A stretch of DNA of 64,000 nt from Microbacterium indicum DSM 19969. Its GTDB lineage: Bacteria; Actinomycetota; Actinomycetes; Actinomycetales; Microbacteriaceae. Position numbers and translations under genes: made by a program. Below, piece by piece: positions 54,288-62,462 of this stretch (its first letter is position 1; every line of letters starts with the position of its first letter). The notes below the pieces were generated by a model, which saw nothing but the letters and a program-made list of their open reading frames with translations, was not told where the DNA came from and ran no database searches. The stretch lies in contig NZ_KE383821.1 of the NCBI RefSeq assembly GCF_000422385.1, positions 53,585-117,584 of the forward strand. Direction: 5' to 3'.

Positions 54288-56171
54288 ATGTCCTCTCCCG
54301 CTCCGCGCCGCCGCTCCCCGTTCTCCCGCCGGAAGAAGGACGACGGCCCCCGCGCCTCGTTCCGCGACCTCCTGCCGTTCCTGCTCGAGCACCGCGGCGT
54401 GCTCGTCTGGGTCGTCGTGCTCTCGATCGTCGAGTCGGTCTTCACCCTCGTCCAGCCGCTCCTGATCGGCGAGGTCATCGGCCGCGTGCAGGTCGGCGAC
54501 GCGCTGGGCTGGCTGCTGTGGGGCCTCGTCGCGTTCGTCCTCGTGTCGGCCGGCGTCGGCGCGTACCAGCACTACCTCCTGCAGCGCACGGGCACGGCGG
54601 TGGTCCACTCGAGCAGGCGCTCGCTGATCCGGCGGATCCTGCACCTGCCGATCAGCGAGTTCGACGCGCGGCGCACGGGAGATCTCGTCTCGCGCGTCGG
54701 CACCGACACGACGATGCTCTACGCCGTCCTGACGCAGGGCCTCGCCGACAGTGTCGGCAACGCGCTGCTGTTCGTGGGCGCGATCATCGCGATGGCGTTC
54801 ATCGATCCCGTTCTGCTCGCCACGATCGTCGTCGTGATCGCGGCCTCGGTCGTCGCGGTCGGCGGTCTCGCGGGGCGGATCCGCGTCGCCACGGCGGCGC
54901 AGCAGGAGCGGGTCGGCGAGCTGTCGAGCGGCATGGAACGGGCGATCGGGTCCATCCGCACCGTGCGCGCGGCCGGGGCGACCGAACGCGAGCAGGCGTC
55001 GGTCGAGGGCATGGCGGGCGCCGCCTACGACGCGGGCGTGCGGGTCGCGAAGGCCTCGGCCCTCGTGGTGCCGATCGCGACGATCGCGATGCAGGTGTCG
55101 ATCCTGGCCGTGCTGGGCGTCGGCGGCATGCGCGTCGCGTCGGGCGCGATCACGATCGCGAGCCTCGTCACCTTCGTGATGTTCCTCTTCCTCCTGATCA
55201 TGCCGCTGGGCTCGGCGTTCGGGGCGATGTCGAGCGTCGGGCAGGCTCTCGGCGCCCTGGGCCGGATCCAGGAGGTGCTCGACCTGCCGGAGGAGGACGC
55301 GGCCGATCGCAGGAGTACGGCAGATCTCGCCGTCGCCGGCGCCGAAACCGATTTCCGGGCCGGGGACGGGCCGGATCTGCCGTACTCACGCGCCGAGGCC
55401 CCGGCCCTCGCCTTCCGCGACGTGCGCTTCCGATACCCCGAGCACGTCTCGGCGGCCCACGCCGCAGACGCCGAGGACGGCCCCGAGCGCGACGACGTGC
55501 TCGGCGGGGTGTCGTTCGAGGTTCCGCGCGGCCACCGCGTCGCCCTCGTCGGCCCGTCGGGCGCCGGCAAGTCGACGATCCTCGCCCTCATCGAGCGCTT
55601 CTACGACGTGACCGGCGGATCCGTCGAGCTCGGCGGGCGCGACATCCGCGACATCCCGCGCGACGAACTGCGCGCGAACTTCGGCTACGTCGAGCAGGAC
55701 GCCCCGACCCTCGCGGGCACGCTCGCCGACAACCTGCGCCTCGCGAGCCCCGACGCGACCGGCGCCGAGTGCGACGCCGCCCTGCGCGCCGTGAACCTAG
55801 GATCCGTCGTCGATCGCTCCCCTCTCGGCATCGACACCCCGGTCGGCGAGGACGGCGTCATGCTGTCGGGCGGCGAGCGCCAGCGCCTCGCGATCGCCCG
55901 CGCCCTGCTGGCCGCGCCCCCGATCCTGCTGCTCGACGAGTCGACCTCGTCGCTCGACGGCGTGAACGAGCAGCGGATGCGAGAGGCGATCGACGCCGTC
56001 GCAGAGGGCCGGACCCTCATCGTCATCGCGCACCGCCTGTCGACGGTCGTCGACAGCGACAGCATCGTCGTGCTCGAGGAGGGCCGCGTCGTCGGCACGG
56101 GGACCCACAGCGAGCTCGTCGCGTCGACGCCGCTGTACCGCGATCTCGCGAAGCACCAGCTGCTCGTGTGA
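54288..56171 (+). CDS. ABC exporter half-transporter (membrane and ATPase fused)
   Basis: The 627-residue protein has a six-helix membrane domain (about 25-320) and an ATPase (about 380-625; Walker A GPSGAGKST, Q-loop YVEQDAP, signature LSGGERQRLAIARALL, Walker B ILLLDESTSSLD, H-loop AHRLS). It should form a homodimeric exporter of lipids or drugs. The linker between the two domains contains an 85-bp palindromic element of family B that encodes STADLAVAGAETDFRAGDG and following residues, longer than the usual linker. GGAGGAG lies upstream of the ATG at 54288. Confidence 0.92.
   Translation: MSSPAPRRRSPFSRRKKDDGPRASFRDLLPFLLEHRGVLVWVVVLSIVESVFTLVQPLLIGEVIGRVQVGDALGWLLWGLVAFVLVSAGVGAYQHYLLQRTGTAVVHSSRRSLIRRILHLPISEFDARRTGDLVSRVGTDTTMLYAVLTQGLADSVGNALLFVGAIIAMAFIDPVLLATIVVVIAASVVAVGGLAGRIRVATAAQQERVGELSSGMERAIGSIRTVRAAGATEREQASVEGMAGAAYDAGVRVAKASALVVPIATIAMQVSILAVLGVGGMRVASGAITIASLVTFVMFLFLLIMPLGSAFGAMSSVGQALGALGRIQEVLDLPEEDAADRRSTADLAVAGAETDFRAGDGPDLPYSRAEAPALAFRDVRFRYPEHVSAAHAADAEDGPERDDVLGGVSFEVPRGHRVALVGPSGAGKSTILALIERFYDVTGGSVELGGRDIRDIPRDELRANFGYVEQDAPTLAGTLADNLRLASPDATGAECDAALRAVNLGSVVDRSPLGIDTPVGEDGVMLSGGERQRLAIARALLAAPPILLLDESTSSLDGVNEQRMREAIDAVAEGRTLIVIAHRLSTVVDSDSIVVLEEGRVVGTGTHSELVASTPLYRDLAKHQLLV
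55308..55392. repeat. 85-bp palindromic element, family B copy 4, inside the ABC exporter gene
   Basis: Left end CGCAGGAGTACGGCAGATC, right end GATCTGCCGTACTCACGCG; the inner 14-base arms GAGTACGGCAGATC pair perfectly. It is translated in the inter-domain linker. Confidence 0.85.
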
Positions 56172-56180
56172 TCAGGCGGG

Positions 56181-56244
56181 GCTGACACCTGCTGCGGTGC
56201 GGTCGCGCCGCGCGGCGCACGGCGGCGCGGAGAGGCGTGTCAGC
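56181..56244. repeat. Inverted repeat after the ABC exporter gene
   Basis: GCTGACAC and GTGTCAGC frame a GC-rich 48-base centre with internal pairing. It may be a large terminator-like hairpin for the exporter gene or another palindromic element; unlike families A and B it occurs once. Confidence 0.45.
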
Positions 56245-56301
56245 TGAGGAAGCCAGGTGATGCCCCGGCGACGAGACCCGGGTTCGCTGCGCCGAGTCGC
56301 G

Positions 56302-56859
56302 CTATGCCTCGCCGGTCTCGGGATCGATCGCCTCAGCGGATTCGATGAGCGCATCGAAGAAGCGCAGCACAGCGGCGCGGTCCCCTGCCGACAACGAGGC
56401 GATCGCATCGAAGCGGCGGGCGTGACTGCGCCCCACGGAGGCACGCGCCGAGGCACTCGTCGATTCGGTCACTTCGATCGCGATGCGCCGGCGGTCCGCC
56501 GAGTCTCGCACCCGCCGTATATGGCCCCCTGCTTCGAGACGATCGGTGAGCTTGGTCGCGGCGGCCGGCGAGATGCCGAGGTGGGCGGCGATCGTCCCGG
56601 GGGTGGCGAGGACTCCCTGACGCTGGGCGGCGATCAGATAGCGAAGCGCCCGCATGTCGGTGTCGCCCAGGCGCATGTACGCGCGAGCCTTCTCGCTCAG
56701 CGAGCGCTCCCGCGCGCTCCACGCGACCATGGCCTCCAGGACGGCGACGATCTGCTCGAGGTCCTCGGCCGCGATCCCCTGGTAGGAGACGAGCTCGCCC
56801 CGTGGATCGGTCAACCGCGGATCCACGAGGCTGCGCATTTTCCCGTCCCCCGGCGTCAC
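56302..56859 (-). CDS. MarR-family regulator, probably CrtR-like repressor of the carotenoid operon
   Basis: The 185-residue winged-helix protein has the recognition region TIAAHLGISPAAATKLTDRLEA and the wing RRVRDSADRRRIAIEV. It is divergent from idi-crtE with 76 bases between. In Corynebacterium glutamicum the MarR-type CrtR occupies the same place, represses crt and is released by geranylgeranyl diphosphate; the same role is inferred here. The GTG at 56859 is preferred because TAACAT ends six bases before it; an ATG at 56838 with a weak ribosome site is the alternative. Confidence 0.8.
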   Translation of the reverse strand: MTPGDGKMRSLVDPRLTDPRGELVSYQGIAAEDLEQIVAVLEAMVAWSARERSLSEKARAYMRLGDTDMRALRYLIAAQRQGVLATPGTIAAHLGISPAAATKLTDRLEAGGHIRRVRDSADRRRIAIEVTESTSASARASVGRSHARRFDAIASLSAGDRAAVLRFFDALIESAEAIDPETGEA

Positions 56860-56865
56860 ACCTCG

Positions 56866-56871
56866 ATGTTA
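56866..56871 (-). promoter_or_regulatory. -10 element of the MarR gene, leaderless type
   Basis: TAACAT, then six bases, then the GTG at 56859. Confidence 0.4.
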
Positions 56872-56896
56872 TTCCATGTTCTAATTACACTCCGCA

Positions 56897-56914
56897 TACT
56901 ATTCACTGAGTGAA
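56897..56914 (+). promoter_or_regulatory. idi-crt promoter -10 with overlapping palindrome (candidate CrtR operator)
   Basis: TACTAT (56897-56902) is a good -10 and its last base begins the palindrome TTCACT-G-AGTGAA (56902-56914). Repressor binding there would block transcription of the crt operon and, being 31 bases from the other -10, could also affect the regulator gene. Confidence 0.5.
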
Positions 56915-56935
56915 CTTTCTGATCGGAGGCCCGCG

Positions 56936-57541
56936 GTGGCGCAGGGGGATCGAGTGATTCTGCTGGAGGACGACGGTGTCGCGATCGGCACGGCGGAGAA
57001 AACACGCGTGCACGACGACCGCACGCCCCTGCACCTCGCCTTCTCCTGCTACGTCTTCGACGCGTCCGGATCACGAGTCCTCGTCACACGACGCGCGCTG
57101 ACGAAGACGACGTGGCCGGGCGTCTGGACCAACTCGTTCTGCGGACACCCCCGCCCGTTCGAGGAGCTCTCACACGCCGTGGAACGGCGCGCCTCCGACG
57201 AGCTCGGCATGACGCTCACCGGAATCCGCGCGGTGCTGCCGGACTTCCGCTATCGCGCGACAGACGCCTCGGGGATCGTCGAGAACGAGATCTGTCCGGT
57301 GTACATCGCAACCGCGGCGAGCGCCCCCCTTCCGGCGCCCGATGAGGTCGCGGAGATCGCCTGGGCACGCCCCCGGGAGCTCATGTCCGCGGCGCGCGCC
57401 ACCCCGTGGGCGTTCAGCCCGTGGATGGTGGACCAGCTCGATCTCCTCGGCGCCGTCGTCCCGGCGTTCACTGACCGCGCGGATGCGCCGGCGGACCTGC
57501 CGGAGACGCCCCGGGCGATGCGCGACAGGCGACGTCGATGA
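56936..57541 (+). CDS. idi: Isopentenyl-diphosphate isomerase, type I
   Basis: The 201-residue Nudix-fold enzyme interconverts IPP and DMAPP. The catalytic cysteine is in TNSFCGHP and the catalytic glutamate in ENEICPVY; HLAFSCYVF and TRRALTKTTWPGVW are also family marks. It starts at a GTG with GGAGG six bases upstream. First gene of an eight-gene operon in which the following genes overlap by 4 bases. Confidence 0.94.
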   Translation: MAQGDRVILLEDDGVAIGTAEKTRVHDDRTPLHLAFSCYVFDASGSRVLVTRRALTKTTWPGVWTNSFCGHPRPFEELSHAVERRASDELGMTLTGIRAVLPDFRYRATDASGIVENEICPVYIATAASAPLPAPDEVAEIAWARPRELMSAARATPWAFSPWMVDQLDLLGAVVPAFTDRADAPADLPETPRAMRDRRRR

Positions 57542-58584
57542 TCGCCGCGGGCGTGGCCATGGAGGAGGTCGACCAGCGCCTCGAGGCCATGCTCTCCGAA
57601 AGGGTCGAGCAGGCCGAACGCGCGGGCCCTGCGTACCAGCGCCTCTGGATGCGGATCCGCTCCGCCGTGCGAGGCGGAAAGCGGATCAGGCCGCAGCTGC
57701 TGCTGATGGCCCACGCCGAGATCAGCGGCACCCGGGTCGAGGACGCCGTCACGGCGGCGGCGGCCTTCGAGCTTCTGCACACCGCCCTGCTCATCCACGA
57801 CGACATGCTGGACCGCGATCTGGTGCGCCGGGGGGCGACGAACCTGCAGGGCGATTTCCTGGCACAGGCACTCGAGACCGACGGGTCGTTCCAGGCGGCG
57901 ACCGCGTGGAGCGATGCCGCCGGCCTGTTGGCCGGCGATCTGCTCATCAGCGCCGCGCACGCGCTGGTCGGCGAGATCACCGCCCCGGCGGGCGCCGCGC
58001 TCCGTTCCCTGCTCGACGAGTGCCTCTTCGTGACCGCCGCGGGCGAGCTGGCGGACATCGGCCTCGCGGTCGGAGTACTGGATCGCTCGGTCGACGGAAT
58101 CATGCAGATGATGCGCGACAAGACGGCCGCATACTCCTTCGCGGCTCCTCTGCGGGCCGCCGCCATGCTCGCGGGGTCGGGACCGGAATTCGACGCGGAT
58201 CTCGCCGAGATCGGCACCCGGCTGGGCTTCGTCTATCAGCTGCGCGATGATCTGCTCGGCGTCTTCGGCTCGGAGGAAGCGCTCGGCAAATCCGTCGACA
58301 GCGACCTCCGGGCCGGGAAGAGCACGCTGCTCGTCGCCTACGCCGACGGGACAGACGCGTGGGAGGAAGTGCGTCATCTCTTCGGGCGACGCTCAGCGGA
58401 TGCCGACGACGTGCATCGGATGCGCGATGCGCTGGTCGCGAGCGGCGCACGCTCACGCGCGGAGGAGCTGCTCGACCAGCAGCGCGTCGCATGCGTCGAC
58501 CACATCGGACGCTCGGATCTGCCCTCCGGCCTGCGCGGCGCGCTGACGCGACTCACGCACCGGTGCGCGGAGCGGGAATCGTGA
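57538..58584 (+). CDS. crtE: Geranylgeranyl diphosphate synthase
   Basis: The 348-residue trans-prenyl synthase has the first aspartate-rich motif LLIHDDMLDRD and the second in QLRDDLLGVFG, plus GGKRIRPQLLL. It builds C20 GGPP from IPP and DMAPP for the carotenoid pathway. It starts within the idi stop codon (ATGA). Confidence 0.92.
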   Translation: MIAAGVAMEEVDQRLEAMLSERVEQAERAGPAYQRLWMRIRSAVRGGKRIRPQLLLMAHAEISGTRVEDAVTAAAAFELLHTALLIHDDMLDRDLVRRGATNLQGDFLAQALETDGSFQAATAWSDAAGLLAGDLLISAAHALVGEITAPAGAALRSLLDECLFVTAAGELADIGLAVGVLDRSVDGIMQMMRDKTAAYSFAAPLRAAAMLAGSGPEFDADLAEIGTRLGFVYQLRDDLLGVFGSEEALGKSVDSDLRAGKSTLLVAYADGTDAWEEVRHLFGRRSADADDVHRMRDALVASGARSRAEELLDQQRVACVDHIGRSDLPSGLRGALTRLTHRCAERES

Positions 58585-59447
58585 CGGGCCTCGGCCTCTA
58601 CACCGGCACTGCCCGGGTCGCCTCGGCGCGCGTGATCGCCGCGTACTCGACGTCCTTCGCCGCCGCGAGCAGGCTCCTCTCGCGGCGCGTGCGGGGCGGC
58701 ATCGCCGACATCTACGCGCTGGTGCGCGTGGCCGACGAAATCGTCGACGGACCGGCCGCGGAAGCGGGAGTCGACGCAGCCGAGCGGCGACGGATCCTCG
58801 GCGCGCTCGAGGAGGACGCCCTCGCCGCGATGCGACGCGGTTTCAGCGCGAACATCGTCGTGCACGCCTTCGCGACCACGGCTCGCGAGGTCGGGATCGA
58901 GGAAGGGCTCGTCGTCGACTTCTTCGCGTCGATGCGCACCGACGTCGAACCGCCGAGCTCGTTCGACGACGAGGCCTACCGCCGGTACATCCACGGATCC
59001 GCCGAAGTCGTCGGCACGATGTGCCTGCGCGTGTTCATGCTCGAGGGCGGCGCGGTCGGCCCCGCACACCCCGACGCCGAGGAGGGCGCGCGCAGACTCG
59101 GCGCCGCCTTCCAGAAGGTCAACTTCCTCCGCGACCTCGCAGACGACTGCGACCGCCTGGGCCGACGGTACTTTCCCGGCGTCGATCCTGCCGTGCTGAC
59201 CGATGCGCAGAAGGACGCGATCGTCGACGATATCGAGAGCGACCTCGCCGCGGCTCGGCTCGCTCTCCGGCACCTGCCACGCCGCGCGCGCAGAGCGACG
59301 GTAGCCGCGCTCGGCCTGTTCTCCGATCTCAACCGACGGCTGGGCGCTGCCCCGGCGGAACGGATTCGCCGCGAACGTCTCTCGGTGCCACGGCTCGCGA
59401 AGACGGCGATCGTGCTCCGCGCGATCGCCGGGAGGGAGCCGCGATGA
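58581..59447 (+). CDS. crtB: Phytoene synthase
   Basis: The 288-residue squalene/phytoene synthase-fold enzyme joins two GGPP into phytoene. Substrate-binding aspartate motifs are VADEIVD (about 52-58) and DLADDCDRLGRRYFP. It starts at a GTG overlapping the crtE stop. Confidence 0.94.
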   Translation: MTGLGLYTGTARVASARVIAAYSTSFAAASRLLSRRVRGGIADIYALVRVADEIVDGPAAEAGVDAAERRRILGALEEDALAAMRRGFSANIVVHAFATTAREVGIEEGLVVDFFASMRTDVEPPSSFDDEAYRRYIHGSAEVVGTMCLRVFMLEGGAVGPAHPDAEEGARRLGAAFQKVNFLRDLADDCDRLGRRYFPGVDPAVLTDAQKDAIVDDIESDLAAARLALRHLPRRARRATVAALGLFSDLNRRLGAAPAERIRRERLSVPRLAKTAIVLRAIAGREPR

Positions 59448-60973
59448 GCGGGCAGTCCATCGTCGTCATCGGCGGCGGCATCACGGGTCTCGCAACCGCG
59501 GCGCTACTCGCCCGCGACGGGCAGGAGGTGACGCTGCTGGAGGCCCGCGACGAGCTGGGCGGACGCGCCGGAACCTGGAACGAACGCGGCTTCACCTTCG
59601 ACACGGGGCCATCCTGGTACCTCATGCCCGAGGTGTTCGATCACTTCTTCCGCATGATGGGAACGTCCGCTGCCGAGCAGCTCGACCTGGCGCGCCTCGA
59701 CCCCGGCTACCGCGTGTACTTCGAGGGCGACCCCACGCCGTTCGACCTGCCCGCTGACGACGCGCGCGAGGCGATCATCGGGATGGATCCGGAGTCGCGC
59801 GACGCCCTGACGCGCTATTTCGACTCGGCTGCGGATACGTACGAGATGGCGACCAGCAGGTTCCTCTACACGAACTTCGCCTCGCTCGACGGCATCGCCG
59901 ACCGCGAGACGCTGCGCCGGATTCCCCGGCTCGCCCGCCTCCTCACGCAACCCCTCGACCGTTTCATCGCCGGGCACTCGCCATCGCGGCGCGTGCAGCA
60001 GGTGCTGGGCTACCTGTCGGTTTTCCTCGGCACGTCGCCCGCCGACGCGCCGAGCATGTACCACCTCATGAGCCACCTGGATGTCGACCAGGGCGTGCTG
60101 TATCCACGCGGAGGCTTCGGCGAGGTCATCGCAGCGATCGCCCGCCTCGCCGAGCAGTACGGCGTTCGGATCCTCACGGGGCACCGGGCCGCGCGGATCC
60201 TCGTCGACGGGAAACGTGCGCGGGGCGTCGAAGCGCGGACGCCCCGCGGCGAGCGCAAGGTCTTCGACGCCGACATCGTCGTCTCGACGGCCGACGCGCA
60301 GATCACGGAGCAGCTTCTCCCTCCCCGCGCGCCGCGCCGGAGCGCGCGCTGGTGGCGGCGCCGCAACCCCGGGCCGGGTGCCGTTCTGGCGCTGCTCGGC
60401 GTGCGCGGCGAACTCCCCCAGCTCGCCCATCACACGCTGTTCTTCACGAACGCGTGGGAGGAGGGGTTCGACGCGATCTACGGATCCGCGCCCCGGATCC
60501 CGGATCCCGCCTCGCTGTACGTGTGCCGTCCGAGCGCGAGCGACGCCTCCGTCGCGCCCGACGGCCACGAGAACCTCTTCGTCCTCGTGCCCACCCCCGC
60601 CGATACCGGCATCGGCGCAGGCGGAGACGAGCGCGTCGAGCGCGCCGCGGATGCCGCGATCCGGCAGGTCGCGGAGTGGGCCGGGATCCCCGACCTCGCG
60701 GATCGCATCGTCGTGCGCCGCACGATCGGGCCGGCCGACTTCGAGCGCGAGTACGGATCCTGGCGCGGCGGCGCGATCGGTCCGGCGCATACGCTCCGGC
60801 AGAGCGCTGTCTTCCGCGGCAGCACACGGGCACGCGGTGTGCGCGGCCTGCTGCTCGCGGGAGCGACGACCGTGCCCGGCGTGGGCCTGCCGATGTGCCT
60901 GATCAGCGCAGAGCTGGTGCTGAAGCGCGTGCGGGGCGATCGGTCTGCGGGCCCGAGCGAGGTTCCCGCATGA
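59444..60973 (+). CDS. crtI: Phytoene desaturase
   Basis: The 509-residue flavoprotein converts phytoene to lycopene. The FAD motif is VVIGGGITGLATAALLARDG with the following ARDELGGRAG. The C-terminal FAD-linked segment is LLAGATTVPGVGLPMCLISAE. The length is normal for CrtI. It overlaps both neighbours by 4 bases. Confidence 0.95.
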   Translation: MSGQSIVVIGGGITGLATAALLARDGQEVTLLEARDELGGRAGTWNERGFTFDTGPSWYLMPEVFDHFFRMMGTSAAEQLDLARLDPGYRVYFEGDPTPFDLPADDAREAIIGMDPESRDALTRYFDSAADTYEMATSRFLYTNFASLDGIADRETLRRIPRLARLLTQPLDRFIAGHSPSRRVQQVLGYLSVFLGTSPADAPSMYHLMSHLDVDQGVLYPRGGFGEVIAAIARLAEQYGVRILTGHRAARILVDGKRARGVEARTPRGERKVFDADIVVSTADAQITEQLLPPRAPRRSARWWRRRNPGPGAVLALLGVRGELPQLAHHTLFFTNAWEEGFDAIYGSAPRIPDPASLYVCRPSASDASVAPDGHENLFVLVPTPADTGIGAGGDERVERAADAAIRQVAEWAGIPDLADRIVVRRTIGPADFEREYGSWRGGAIGPAHTLRQSAVFRGSTRARGVRGLLLAGATTVPGVGLPMCLISAELVLKRVRGDRSAGPSEVPA

Positions 60974-61299
60974 GTCTCATCTACCTCGGGGCGCTCTTCG
61001 TGTGCCTCGCCTGCGTGGTCGCCGTCGACGTGCGCTTCCGGCTCTTCTTCGGTCGCGACTGGCGGCGGGCCCTCATCGTGCTCGCGGCTGGCCTCGTGTT
61101 CTTCCTCGCCTGGGACCTCGCGGGGATCGGCCTCGGCATCTTCCTGCGCGGCGACGGGCCGTTCGTGACGGGCGTCATGCTCGCGCCTGAGCTGCCGCTC
61201 GAGGAGCCGGTCTTCCTGGTCTTCCTCTGCGAGGTGACGATGGTGCTGGTCTTGGGAGCCCAGCGCCTGGTGCGCCCTCGGAAGGGATCCGACTCGTGA
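60970..61299 (+). CDS. crtYe: C50 carotenoid epsilon-type cyclase, subunit 1
   Basis: The 109-residue membrane protein has three helices and the family motif PELPLEEPVFLVFLCE. Together with the next gene it forms the heterodimeric cyclase of C50 carotenoid pathways (CrtYe/CrtYf of Corynebacterium, LbtA/LbtB-type in other actinobacteria). The ring type (epsilon, gamma or beta) cannot be read from sequence. Confidence 0.88.
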   Translation: MSLIYLGALFVCLACVVAVDVRFRLFFGRDWRRALIVLAAGLVFFLAWDLAGIGLGIFLRGDGPFVTGVMLAPELPLEEPVFLVFLCEVTMVLVLGAQRLVRPRKGSDS

Positions 61300-61598
61300 C
61301 CTACCTCGTGCTGTCGGCGATCTTCCTCGCGATCGCGGTCGCGACCGCTGTCCTCGCCGCCCGCCGCGGCGAGCGCGTGAGCGCACTCGCCCTCGCCGCG
61401 GGAGCGCTGGCGCTCTGCGCGCTCACCGCCGCCTTCGACACAGTCATGATCGCCGCGGGCCTGTTCACCTATGCCGACGCGCATCTGCTCGGCCCGCGGA
61501 TCGGCCTCGCCCCGATCGAAGATTTCGCGTATCCGCTGGCCGCGGTGATCCTGCTGCCGGCGCTGTGGTCCGGCGTGAGGAGGAACGATGATCGCTGA
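61296..61598 (+). CDS. crtYf: C50 carotenoid cyclase, subunit 2
   Basis: The 100-residue membrane protein has three helices and the motif GLAPIEDFAYPLAAVILLP, which mirrors the acidic motif of subunit 1. It starts at a GTG overlapping crtYe by 4 bases; its last 11 bases overlap crtEb. Confidence 0.88.
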   Translation: MTYLVLSAIFLAIAVATAVLAARRGERVSALALAAGALALCALTAAFDTVMIAAGLFTYADAHLLGPRIGLAPIEDFAYPLAAVILLPALWSGVRRNDDR

Positions 61599-62448
61599 GC
61601 TGGTGGCCGCCTCGCGCCCGCTGAGCTGGATCAACACGGCGTTCCCCTTCGCGGCCGCGTACCTGCTCGTGGCGGGCCAGGTCGACGCGGCCCTCGTGAT
61701 CGGCACGGTCTTCTTCCTCATCCCCTACAACTTCGCGATGTACGGGATCAACGACGTCTTCGACTACGCCTCGGACATCGCGAACCCGCGCAAGGGCGGC
61801 GTCGAGGGAGCGCTGCTCGACCCGTCGCGGCACCGGCCGCTGCTCGTCGGCGCGGCGCTGGCGTGCGTGCCGTTCGTCATCGCGCTCGTCGTGATCGGCC
61901 CGCCCCTGTCGTGGGTCGCCCTCGCCGTGAGCTTGTTCGCCCTCGTGGCGTACTCGGCGCCGCCGTTCCGCTTCAAAGAGATCCCCGTTCTCGACTCGAT
62001 CACCTCGAGTGTGCACTTCTGCTCGCCCGCGCTCTACGGGATCCTTTTGGCCGGCGAGCTGCCCGGGCCCACCGCGGGGACGATCCTCGTCGCCTTCTTC
62101 CTCTGGGGCGCGGCGAGCCACGCGTTCGGCGCGGTGCAGGACGTCGTGCCCGATCGCGAGGGCGGGATCGCGTCGATCGCGACCGTGCTGGGCGCGGCCA
62201 GGACGGTGCGGCTCGCCCTCGCGCTCTGGACGCTCGCCGGCGCCCTCATGCTCACGACCGGCTGGCCCGGTGCCGGGGCGGCGCTGCTCGTCGTCCCCTA
62301 CCTGTTCGCCGCCGGGCCGTTCGCGCGCGTCTCCGATGAGGAGTCGGGTCGCGCGAACCGCGGTTGGCGCCGCTTCCTCTGGATCAATTACCTCTGCGGC
62401 TTCCTGGTGACGATGCTTCTCATCGGGTACGCGCTCACGACCCCCTGA
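61588..62448 (+). CDS. crtEb: Lycopene elongase (UbiA-type prenyltransferase)
   Basis: The 286-residue protein has about eight membrane helices and the prenyl-diphosphate motifs NDVFDYASD and DVVPDREGG. In C50 pathways it adds DMAPP to both ends of lycopene to give flavuxanthin, before cyclisation. With crtYe/crtYf the end product should be decaprenoxanthin- or sarcinaxanthin-like. Confidence 0.9.
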   Translation: MIAELVAASRPLSWINTAFPFAAAYLLVAGQVDAALVIGTVFFLIPYNFAMYGINDVFDYASDIANPRKGGVEGALLDPSRHRPLLVGAALACVPFVIALVVIGPPLSWVALAVSLFALVAYSAPPFRFKEIPVLDSITSSVHFCSPALYGILLAGELPGPTAGTILVAFFLWGAASHAFGAVQDVVPDREGGIASIATVLGAARTVRLALALWTLAGALMLTTGWPGAGAALLVVPYLFAAGPFARVSDEESGRANRGWRRFLWINYLCGFLVTMLLIGYALTTP

Positions 62449-62462
62449 ACATGGAGAAGAAC

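Noticed and set aside
51800..56185. Very long plus-strand frame of over 1400 codons
   Set aside because: It overlaps the MHS, flavoprotein and ABC exporter genes in wrong frames and is arginine/proline-rich shadow sequence.
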